Source of the DNA: CAYLHF01 sp964383365
GTDB lineage: Bacteria; Bacteroidota; Rhodothermia; Rhodothermales; UBA10348
Direction: 5' to 3'
NCBI GenBank assembly: GCA_964383365.1
Contig: CAYLHF010000003.1
Coordinates: 75,834 to 139,833, forward strand
Length of the DNA: 64,000 bases
The notes beneath the pieces were generated by a model. The model did no database searches and was not told the origin of the DNA. It was given only the letters and a program-made list of their open reading frames with translations. The translations under genes were made by a program, and so were the position numbers. Position 1 is the stretch's first letter. The number at the start of each line of letters is the position of its first letter. Below are positions 26,147 to 33,807 of this stretch, in pieces.

Positions 26147-28141
26147 ATGCGTACAGACACTGAAAGGGACGTAGAGGCCCTGTTTCGGGCGCTCCTCCTA
26201 CCTCGGGTGATCGAAGAAAAAATGCTTCGGTTGATCAGACAGGGACGAATTCCGAAATGGTTTTCAGGATTCGGTCAGGAAGCGATAGCTGTAGGCGTGG
26301 TGACGGCACTCAAGCCAGACGACTACATCCTTCCGATGCATCGAAATCTCGGTGTTTGGACGACACGAGGGGTCGATCTGAAGCGACTTTTCTGCCAGAT
26401 GATGGGGCGCGAAGGTGGGTTCACAAAAGGCCGCGACCGGACCTTTCATTTCGGCCTTCCAGAGAGCCATTTGATCGGAATGATTTCGCAACTGGCGGCC
26501 ATGCTTCCTGTGGCTGATGGTCTGGGTCTGGCCTCTCAGGTTACCGGGACCGGACAAGTTGCAGCCGCATTTATAGGTGATGGTGCTACTCGCGAGGGTG
26601 ATTTTCACGAAGCCTTGAGTCTGGCCGGAATCTGGAAGTTGCCGGTTCTATTCATTGTCGAAAACAATGGATACGGTCTCAGTACGCCGACTGACCGGGC
26701 GATTCCGGTAGAAAACATTGCTGATGCTGCGGCCGGGTACGGAATCGACTCGTTGATCGTTGACGGTAATGACCTCTTTGCGGTCATAGAGGCGGTAGAA
26801 GGGGCAGCTAGAAGAGCACGTGATGGTGCCGGTGCCACACTACTCGAAATGAAAACATTCCGGATGCGCGGGCATGAAGAGGCATCGGGAACGAAATATG
26901 TTCCGGCAGATCTTCTGACAGAATGGGCACGTAAGGATCCCATCGAGGGATTCCTGGCTCATGTAGCGGATGATCTCGGAGAAGAAACACAGGAATCGAT
27001 TCGAACCGAACTGGTCGGTCAGATCAATGAAATCGCGGAGTGGGCCCTCAAACAACCTGACGTGACCAGTACCTCGGAAAAGGAGATTGGCGATCTGTAT
27101 GCCGAACTGACGCTACCGGACGCGAAGTCAGGAGCTACCGGTGCAACGCCTGAACGAGATCTCGATGGCAAGGAACAGCGGTTTATCGATGCCATCTCAG
27201 GCGGTCTGCTCGATGCAATGTCTGCAGATGAATCCGTCATTCTTCTGGGACAGGACATTGCAGAGTACGGTGGTGTATTCAAGGTGAGCGCCGGACTGCT
27301 GGATCGATTCGGTCCGGAGAGGGTCAGGAATACTCCCATCATCGAAAGTGGCGCCGTCGGTACGGCGATGGGGATGGCGCTTGCCGGTCTGAAACCGGTG
27401 CTCGAAATACAGTATGCGGACTTTATATCGTGCGGATTCAATCAGATCGTGAACAATCTATCGACTACGCATTATCGCTGGAATGCCGCGGTAAATGTGA
27501 CTATCCGGGCTCCGTTTGGCGGGGGAATCGGTGCAGGTCCGTTTCATTCACAGTCTGTGGAGTCCTGGTTCTGCCATGTGCCCGGACTCAAAGTGGTCGT
27601 CCCATCTTCTCCGCAGGACGCGCGAACCCTACTGATGGCTTCCATACGCGATCCCAATCCGGTTCTTTTCCTGGAACACAAGCAGTTGTATCGATCCCTC
27701 ACAGGTATGGTGACCGAGGCATATCCCGTGGAACGACTGGGACGGGCACAGGTTGTTCGGGACGGAACGGATTTAACCATCGTTACATATGGCGTCGGTG
27801 TACATTGGGCTACAGAGGAGGCGCAACGTGTTGCGGGTGCCGGAAAATCCATCGAGATTGTCGATCTCAGAACGCTCATTCCGTGGGACACCGAAACGGT
27901 CCTGTCGTCCATTCGAAAAACGAATCGGGTCATCGTCGTGCATGAGGCTTCGGTTATTGGCGGATTCGGTGGAGAGATTGCGTCTCGCATCTCCGAGGAC
28001 GTATTTGAATATCTGGACGCTCCTCCGGTGCGGATTGGCGCTGAGCATCTTCCGATCCCCTTCTCGAGACAGTTGGAGAGTGAAATTTATTCCGGACGGT
28101 CCAGGCTGGCGGCTGCCGTCGATCAATTGCTGGCATATTAA
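26147..28141 (+). CDS. Fused alpha/beta E1 component of a 2-oxoacid dehydrogenase complex
   Basis: Thiamine-diphosphate enzyme that decarboxylates a branched-chain 2-oxoacid or pyruvate and feeds the acyl group to a lipoyl E2. The alpha half (about 1-330) has the RQGRIPKWFSGFGQEAIAVG start and the TPP motif GDGATREGDFHEAL...VENNGYG. The beta half (about 345-664) has GQDIAEYGGVFKVSAGL, ESGAVGTAMGMALAG, HSQSVESWFCHVPGLKVVVPS and a C-terminal transketolase-like domain (VHEASVIGGFGGEIASRI). The alpha-beta fusion is common in Bacteroidota. No E2 or E3 gene is in the window. It is followed 33 bp later by gatB. Confidence 0.92.
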   Translation: MRTDTERDVEALFRALLLPRVIEEKMLRLIRQGRIPKWFSGFGQEAIAVGVVTALKPDDYILPMHRNLGVWTTRGVDLKRLFCQMMGREGGFTKGRDRTFHFGLPESHLIGMISQLAAMLPVADGLGLASQVTGTGQVAAAFIGDGATREGDFHEALSLAGIWKLPVLFIVENNGYGLSTPTDRAIPVENIADAAAGYGIDSLIVDGNDLFAVIEAVEGAARRARDGAGATLLEMKTFRMRGHEEASGTKYVPADLLTEWARKDPIEGFLAHVADDLGEETQESIRTELVGQINEIAEWALKQPDVTSTSEKEIGDLYAELTLPDAKSGATGATPERDLDGKEQRFIDAISGGLLDAMSADESVILLGQDIAEYGGVFKVSAGLLDRFGPERVRNTPIIESGAVGTAMGMALAGLKPVLEIQYADFISCGFNQIVNNLSTTHYRWNAAVNVTIRAPFGGGIGAGPFHSQSVESWFCHVPGLKVVVPSSPQDARTLLMASIRDPNPVLFLEHKQLYRSLTGMVTEAYPVERLGRAQVVRDGTDLTIVTYGVGVHWATEEAQRVAGAGKSIEIVDLRTLIPWDTETVLSSIRKTNRVIVVHEASVIGGFGGEIASRISEDVFEYLDAPPVRIGAEHLPIPFSRQLESEIYSGRSRLAAAVDQLLAY

Positions 28142-28174
28142 CAGGCCCCGGTACGAAATAACTCACGATTTCTG

Positions 28175-29686
28175 ATGTCAGCGAAATTTGAAGCCGTAAT
28201 TGGACTCGAAGTCCACTGTCAATTGAGTACGCGGTCAAAAGCGTTCAGTCCAGACTCTTCCTCTTTTGGAGGTGCTCCAAACACCCACGTCGATCCGATC
28301 AGTATCGGTCATCCCGGCACCTTGCCGGTCTTCAATGAACGGGCAGTGACGTACACAGTGCAGATGGGGCTGGCAACCCATTGTACGATCGCCCCGCGTT
28401 CTGTCTTCGAGAGAAAACATTATTTCTATCCGGACCTGCCCAAAGGATATCAGATATCCCAGTACGAATCGCCCATTTGTACAGACGGATATATTGACCT
28501 GCCGATAGAGCGGAAACAAGCCTCGGATCGGCCAGATTCCGCCGAAGTACCGGTCGGTCGTCGGATCGCCATCAATCGGATTCACATGGAGGAAGATGCG
28601 GGAAAATCGATCCACACCCGCGACACCACCCATACGCTTCTCGACTATAACCGATGCGGCGTTCCTCTTATCGAGATTGTCTCGGAACCCGTCCTTAAAT
28701 CGTCCAGAGAAGCGTATTTGTATCTGAGAAAAATGCGTCAACTGGTTCGTTATCTCGGAATCAGTGACGGTAATATGGAGGAGGGTTCTCTCCGTTGTGA
28801 CGCCAATGTCTCCATTCGTCCGGCGGGTTCTACCGATCTCGAGACAAAGACGGAGATCAAGAATCTGAATTCGTTTCGGAATGTCGAGCGGGCTATAGAT
28901 TCGGAAATCGGACGCCAAATACGACTCAGACAGCAGGGCAAGCCGATCGAAGGCGAGACACGACTCTGGGATGATGCTGACGAAAAGACGCGTCCAATGA
29001 GGTCAAAAGAGGAAGCCCATGACTACCGATATTTTCCCGATCCGGACCTGCCGGCAGTTTTGGTAAGTAAAGAAATGCTTCGATTGATTTCGAATCAAAT
29101 GCCGGAGCTTCCGGACGTCAGATTGCATCGATATGTTGAAGACTGGAACTTGCCCATTAAAGATGGCCTCGTTCTTACCGAAGAGATTGGGATCGCTAAT
29201 TATTTTGAACAGACCGTCGAATGTGCATCTGACCGGACCGATCAGACCTCTCACGGCGTCGTCGCAAAAGAGGTGGCGAACGTGATGATGACACAGGTGT
29301 TGCGGGTTCTCAACGAGACCGGTACAACTGTTTCAGAGTTCTCGATATCGCCGGATCGTCTGGCGGGACTGATTGAACTTAGGCTCGGCGACCGGGTAAG
29401 CTCGACGGGCATCAGGACCATCTTTGATCTCATGCTTGAGGATAAGGCTGAGGCCGAACAGATTGCTCTTGACAATAATCTGATTCAGGTATCAGATGCG
29501 GCTGAACTTATTCCCGTCATTGAATCGATCCTGGCAGACCATCCAGGTCCCGTGAGTCAATATCGATCCGGGAAGACGGGAGTAATCGGCTTTCTTATCG
29601 GCCAGGTGATGCGGACCTTCCCGGGTGCTGCCGACCCAACGCTGGTAAGAACACTTTTAACGGAACACTTGGGAAACGAGGACTGA
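28175..29686 (+). CDS. gatB: Asp/Glu-tRNA amidotransferase subunit B
   Basis: Subunit B of GatCAB, which converts misacylated Glu-tRNA(Gln) and/or Asp-tRNA(Asn) to the correct aminoacyl-tRNA. The start EAVIGLEVHCQLSTRSKAF, the LPKGYQISQYESPI motif, IHMEEDAGKS with the kinase-site region, and EEGSLRCDANVSIRP are diagnostic. The C-terminal YqeY-like tail domain ends with GKTGVIGFLIGQVM. Length 503 is slightly above the family's ~480. gatA and gatC are not in the window. Confidence 0.96.
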   Translation: MSAKFEAVIGLEVHCQLSTRSKAFSPDSSSFGGAPNTHVDPISIGHPGTLPVFNERAVTYTVQMGLATHCTIAPRSVFERKHYFYPDLPKGYQISQYESPICTDGYIDLPIERKQASDRPDSAEVPVGRRIAINRIHMEEDAGKSIHTRDTTHTLLDYNRCGVPLIEIVSEPVLKSSREAYLYLRKMRQLVRYLGISDGNMEEGSLRCDANVSIRPAGSTDLETKTEIKNLNSFRNVERAIDSEIGRQIRLRQQGKPIEGETRLWDDADEKTRPMRSKEEAHDYRYFPDPDLPAVLVSKEMLRLISNQMPELPDVRLHRYVEDWNLPIKDGLVLTEEIGIANYFEQTVECASDRTDQTSHGVVAKEVANVMMTQVLRVLNETGTTVSEFSISPDRLAGLIELRLGDRVSSTGIRTIFDLMLEDKAEAEQIALDNNLIQVSDAAELIPVIESILADHPGPVSQYRSGKTGVIGFLIGQVMRTFPGAADPTLVRTLLTEHLGNED

Positions 29687-29759
29687 TACGGCACACGTTG
29701 TGAACAGAACCAACTCAGACCAGGCGCCCACCCGAGAGACACACAACCGAACAGAACGA

Positions 29760-31157
29760 ATGATAGCGACAACTCAATTGCGCTCCCGTTTACTGACATC
29801 CGCATTCCTCCTGATGGCGATTATGAGTGCGGTTGGATGTGGTCAATCTCATGACCAGGCCATCAACGGTTTCGCATCCGGAGATTTAATTATCAGGACA
29901 CAGGCTGATTCAACGCATGATTTCAGTGGATTCGAAGTGCTTGTAGCTGGAAGTGTTGCAGGTGATATAGATACGCTCGGGATTGCACACACCGATGTTG
30001 AGGGCCATTTTGAAATGGATCTCCGGGCGCCTGTCGCCGGGGTGTATCCGCTTCTTGTGAGCAGGGCTGGAACACGTATGGCCGTCGATGAGATCATGGT
30101 CGTTGAGGGAGATTCGGCCAGGATCTCGGGTCGTTTTCCTCTGGGTGCGCGGAAATTGAGGATCATATCCCCTGAGAATGGTGCCTGGAATGCATATAAG
30201 AATGCGAAATCCTTTTATAACAAGGAGCTTGTCGCGATGCTGGAGAAAAGTGGATACTCCGATGCCGATATGAAGCGCCTCGTTATGCAGAGCAGTACCA
30301 TTTTGTGGAGCCTCAGAGATAGCTATCCGAACGCGATAGGCACGCAAATCGCCCTGGTAGAATCCGTTGCCATGTTGGGCGAGTGGAACGATTCGCTCGC
30401 GGTGAAACGGGCCGGAGAGATTGACGTGAATAACCCGAATATAGCACGGGCAGTCCGAGCCGCCCGGCGATCTGTTGCTCGACTGTCCGGACAGGACTCG
30501 TCGATTTCTTTCATTAGACGCTATATCGACCTTGTCTCGGACTCGAATCGACAGGCGGAGTTGGAGGCTGAACTGGTCATTGCCCATACGGACAGTCTGG
30601 AAAGTGAAGAGGCGCTGGAGGCGGCCCTGGATCTGCGGCGTAATCATGCCGGATCGAAGTGGGCTGAGTGGGCTGCAACAGCGACATATGAGTTGGAAAA
30701 TCTCATGCCTGGAATGTCAGCTCCCCCGTTCAGGGTAGTCAGCAGGAACAACCGGGTCCTGAACCTGGAACATTACAAGGGCAGATTTTTGATTCTGGAA
30801 TTCTATGAACCCGGAAACGACGTATTCCAGAGAGAGATTGAGACTCGAAATCTGCTGATTTCTGCACTCGATGAACGCCTTTTCGAAACATTGTCGGTCT
30901 CCGTCGAACCCGATTCGGTTGTAAACGAGGCGCTTTTTGATGCGTCTGCTCCGACAGGAACATTTGTGTTCTCTGAGGGAGGGTTTGATTCAACCATAGC
31001 TGACGCATACAATATCAATGTCACTCCAACGCGTTTTCTGATCGGACCCGACGGAAAAATAATCTCCAAATATTCGGGTCCGGCCATGGGAGCGTTGGAG
31101 CGGGATCTGGTGGGCATTGTCACCGAGATCAACCGTAAGGCTGTACGTTCAAAATAG
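29760..31157 (+). CDS. Thioredoxin-fold (TlpA-like) lipoprotein lacking redox cysteines
   Basis: Exported lipoprotein: signal core LTSAFLLMAIMS with lipobox AVGC. The N-terminal ~100 residues resemble the beta-rich DUF4369 domain, a helical middle follows, and the C-terminal ~150 residues form a thioredoxin fold (APPFRVVSRNNRVLNLEHYKGRFLILEFYEPG ... VTPTRFLIGPDGKII). At the place of the WCxxC active site the sequence is YEPGNDVF, so it cannot do thiol-disulfide exchange. ATG 29760 is preferred over GTG 29700 because it gives a proper signal peptide. It follows gatB and precedes tpiA. Confidence 0.82.
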   Translation: MIATTQLRSRLLTSAFLLMAIMSAVGCGQSHDQAINGFASGDLIIRTQADSTHDFSGFEVLVAGSVAGDIDTLGIAHTDVEGHFEMDLRAPVAGVYPLLVSRAGTRMAVDEIMVVEGDSARISGRFPLGARKLRIISPENGAWNAYKNAKSFYNKELVAMLEKSGYSDADMKRLVMQSSTILWSLRDSYPNAIGTQIALVESVAMLGEWNDSLAVKRAGEIDVNNPNIARAVRAARRSVARLSGQDSSISFIRRYIDLVSDSNRQAELEAELVIAHTDSLESEEALEAALDLRRNHAGSKWAEWAATATYELENLMPGMSAPPFRVVSRNNRVLNLEHYKGRFLILEFYEPGNDVFQREIETRNLLISALDERLFETLSVSVEPDSVVNEALFDASAPTGTFVFSEGGFDSTIADAYNINVTPTRFLIGPDGKIISKYSGPAMGALERDLVGIVTEINRKAVRSK

Positions 31158-31204
31158 GACGGGAACGCTGTCCGTAAACAAAATCAGAGGTTGAAAACGC
31201 CGTT

Positions 31205-31966
31205 ATGCTGATAGCCGGTAATTGGAAAATGAACACGGACCTGGTCTCGGCCAGGCAGTTGGCAGGCGCGGTTCGTGTTGCGGTCGGAGACCCCGGCGAG
31301 ATTAATGTCGCCGTGTGTCCTCCGTTTGTGAGTCTGGACGGCGTATTTGGGACACTGCACGGTTCTGGCATCAGACTCGGAGCCCAGACCATGCACGCAG
31401 CAGATTCGGGTGCATTCACGGGTGAGATCTCGGCACCGATGTTGAGTTCACTTGGTTGCTACTACGTGATCCTGGGACACTCGGAAAGACGACAGTATTT
31501 CGGTGAGACTGACGAATCCGTAAACGGGAAAGTAAAAAAAGCACTCTCGCACCGACTCGTACCGATCGTCTGTGTCGGTGAGACATTGAATGAACGCGAT
31601 GGAGACATTGCGACGGACGTGGTCAAGCGTCAGGTGGTCGGTGGTCTCGCAGATGTCGAGATCGCGGATGCGAGTAAACTAGTTGTTGCGTATGAGCCGA
31701 TCTGGGCTATCGGTACCGGACGAACGGCCTCGCCCGGACAGGCTCAGGAGATGCATGCTGTCATTCGCGGATTGCTCGGAGACCGATTCGGATCGGACAT
31801 TGGTTCGGAAATAGAGATTCTCTACGGTGGGAGCATGAAACCCGGCAACGCGGAAGAATTACTGCGCCAGGAAGACGTAAACGGCGGGTTGATAGGAGGT
31901 GCGAGCCTGAAAGCCGATGACTTTGGAAACATCGTAGATGCTGCCAGGGCTGTTCTGAGGGGCTGA
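31205..31966 (+). CDS. tpiA: Triosephosphate isomerase
   Basis: Interconverts dihydroxyacetone phosphate and glyceraldehyde-3-phosphate in the cytoplasm. All active-site elements are present: AGNWKMN (Asn6 and Lys8 at the start), GHSERRQYFGE (catalytic His), VAYEPIWAIGTG (catalytic Glu and flexible loop) and GGASLKADDFGNIV (phosphate binding). Length 253 is standard. The next gene, a GWxTD lipoprotein, begins 2 bp after its stop, so they are likely co-transcribed. Confidence 0.98.
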   Translation: MLIAGNWKMNTDLVSARQLAGAVRVAVGDPGEINVAVCPPFVSLDGVFGTLHGSGIRLGAQTMHAADSGAFTGEISAPMLSSLGCYYVILGHSERRQYFGETDESVNGKVKKALSHRLVPIVCVGETLNERDGDIATDVVKRQVVGGLADVEIADASKLVVAYEPIWAIGTGRTASPGQAQEMHAVIRGLLGDRFGSDIGSEIEILYGGSMKPGNAEELLRQEDVNGGLIGGASLKADDFGNIVDAARAVLRG

Positions 31967-31968
31967 TA

Positions 31969-33357
31969 ATGGGTTCGCGGGTACGATCTTGTCTTATCAT
32001 CTTCGGACTCTGTACGCTGCTTCCTGCATGCTCGACATCATTTCGATCCTCGCGACCCTACGCCGGACTGGAGCGATTTTTCGAACCGGGAAATCCCCGT
32101 TTTGATGTACAGGTTCATCCCTCGATAGAGAACGGAGTGCGGGGTCTGCGTATCGACGTATCCGTCCCGGAACTCACGCTTGTCTTCAGAAGATCAGGCC
32201 CCGTGCTGCAGGCCGGCATGGAGTGGCTTATTCGTGTACTGGACGGGACCACAGAACGTGTTCTCGACGAGACGACACGCCGAATGACGTTGTCGCGACG
32301 TCCCGACCAGACACCGTCTCTGTTCAGGGCGGGATCACAAAGTTCATTCTTTCAGATGCCTCCCGGAAAGTACACGATCGAAGTGGTTCTCGAAGACCTC
32401 GCGTCCGCAAAACTGGAGCGGAAAGTTCTCTACACAGAAATTCCTGCCCAGGCTGAACCGCTCTCTGTAACGGACCTTCTTATAGAAAATGCCTCTGGTG
32501 GTCCACTCATCGGTCTTCAGATTGCAGAGGATACGACGGCACTGAACGGGTATTTCTATCTGACCGGAAACGTATCGAGAGCGGTAAACATGAGGTCCCG
32601 GCTGCTGCAACTGGCCGTAGACTCTTCAGCTGCACGGCCCCCGTTCTGGAACGGTCCCGACGTTCGGGGTCGAATTCGTAATCCCGTTATCGTATTGGAT
32701 ACCCTGCTGACATCCAGGAAACCGCTACGACGGGGCCCGATTCATCGAGTTAACATTCCGCTGGTACCCCTCGCGCAAGGTCTTTATCGGCTCGAAGTGG
32801 ATCTGGATGATACACTGATGGAGGGCGTTCCGACGACGCGTACACTCACCCGGTACATCGTCGTTCGAGCACAGACGTTCCCCCGGGTTACGTCCTACCG
32901 GGCGATGATTCCTCCCATGGAATACCTCGCCAGATCGGATGAATGGGATCACCTTCGGCGCTCCATCGGGACGGAGAGCGAGCGTCAGCGATTCGATACA
33001 TTTTGGGGACGGCAGATGCGCGACCGGAGTCTGGCCTCGAACGTAGTGAGCACCTTTTATAATCGCGTGGAAGAGGCCAATCTCAGATACTCTGACACGC
33101 GGGAAGGGTGGAAGACCGATCGTGGAATGGTGTATATCCTGATGGGAGAGCCTCTATTCGTGGAGCAGACACTGGAGGCAGAAACGTGGTTTTATACGTA
33201 TGATGAGGGACGTGTTGAGCGCACGTTTCGTTTCTTTAAGACGGCGAGGTCGGAATTACCCGACATACTTCAGACCTTCACGCTGGAACGATCCTTCGAT
33301 TACGAACCGTTCTGGACCCACCTGGTCGAACGGTGGAGAAAAGGAGAGGTATTCTAG
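31969..33357 (+). CDS. GWxTD-domain lipoprotein
   Basis: A 462-residue lipoprotein with signal core CLIIFGLCTLL and lipobox LPAC. The C-terminal ~150 residues hold the domain named for its GWKTDRGMVYILMGEP motif, preceded by RQRFDTFWGRQMRD. The domain is found mainly in Bacteroidota, Rhodothermota, Gemmatimonadota and Acidobacteriota, and its function is unknown. The N-terminal two thirds are beta-rich and without clear similarity. It sits 2 bp after tpiA and converges with the FmdB gene (6 bp between stops). Confidence 0.85.
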   Translation: MGSRVRSCLIIFGLCTLLPACSTSFRSSRPYAGLERFFEPGNPRFDVQVHPSIENGVRGLRIDVSVPELTLVFRRSGPVLQAGMEWLIRVLDGTTERVLDETTRRMTLSRRPDQTPSLFRAGSQSSFFQMPPGKYTIEVVLEDLASAKLERKVLYTEIPAQAEPLSVTDLLIENASGGPLIGLQIAEDTTALNGYFYLTGNVSRAVNMRSRLLQLAVDSSAARPPFWNGPDVRGRIRNPVIVLDTLLTSRKPLRRGPIHRVNIPLVPLAQGLYRLEVDLDDTLMEGVPTTRTLTRYIVVRAQTFPRVTSYRAMIPPMEYLARSDEWDHLRRSIGTESERQRFDTFWGRQMRDRSLASNVVSTFYNRVEEANLRYSDTREGWKTDRGMVYILMGEPLFVEQTLEAETWFYTYDEGRVERTFRFFKTARSELPDILQTFTLERSFDYEPFWTHLVERWRKGEVF

Positions 33358-33363
33358 CTGGCG

Positions 33364-33663
33364 TCAATCGGAAGTCGAAGAGTCAGTAGTTTTGGCTTTT
33401 GGCGTGTCCGATTCGGTTGATTTCTTCTTGGCCGAATCCGTGTCGGCAGGTTTTGCGGGCGAAACCGCCGTATCCGTTTTCCCATTGCGCGCATAATCGG
33501 TGGCGTAAAATCCACTTCCCTTGAATACCAAACCGGCACCACCACTGATTAGCCTGGTTACCGGTTGCCCCGTGGTGGGACAGACCGTCAGACGGGCGTC
33601 GGTAATTCTCTGTTCAATTTCAAACGTAGATCCATCGTCACGTTTGTAGAGGTACGTCGGCAT
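33364..33663 (-). CDS. FmdB-family putative regulatory protein with degenerate zinc ribbon
   Basis: A 99-residue protein opening MPTYLYKRDDGSTFEIEQ and containing CPTTGQPVTRLISGGAGLVFKGSGFYATDYARNGK, a close match to the FmdB zinc-ribbon family apart from the metal site. Usual members have CxxC in the first strand and CPxC in the second; here the first pair is absent (KRDDG) and only one Cys of the second remains. The C-terminus is a Thr/Ser/Lys/Asp-rich tail (about 65-99), probably disordered. The role of the family is unproven. Confidence 0.85.
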   Translation of the reverse strand: MPTYLYKRDDGSTFEIEQRITDARLTVCPTTGQPVTRLISGGAGLVFKGSGFYATDYARNGKTDTAVSPAKPADTDSAKKKSTESDTPKAKTTDSSTSD

Positions 33664-33807
33664 GATTGCTGCGTGCGTATGATCATTTTTTCTGAACCGA
33701 TCCTTGAAAGGGAGATGTCTCGAACGGTTCCAGAATCACGAATATTTCAGATTGAGTTTCCGGGCGATTCAGCCGCTGAGCACGTGGTGGGCATCGGCGG
33801 GGACCAG

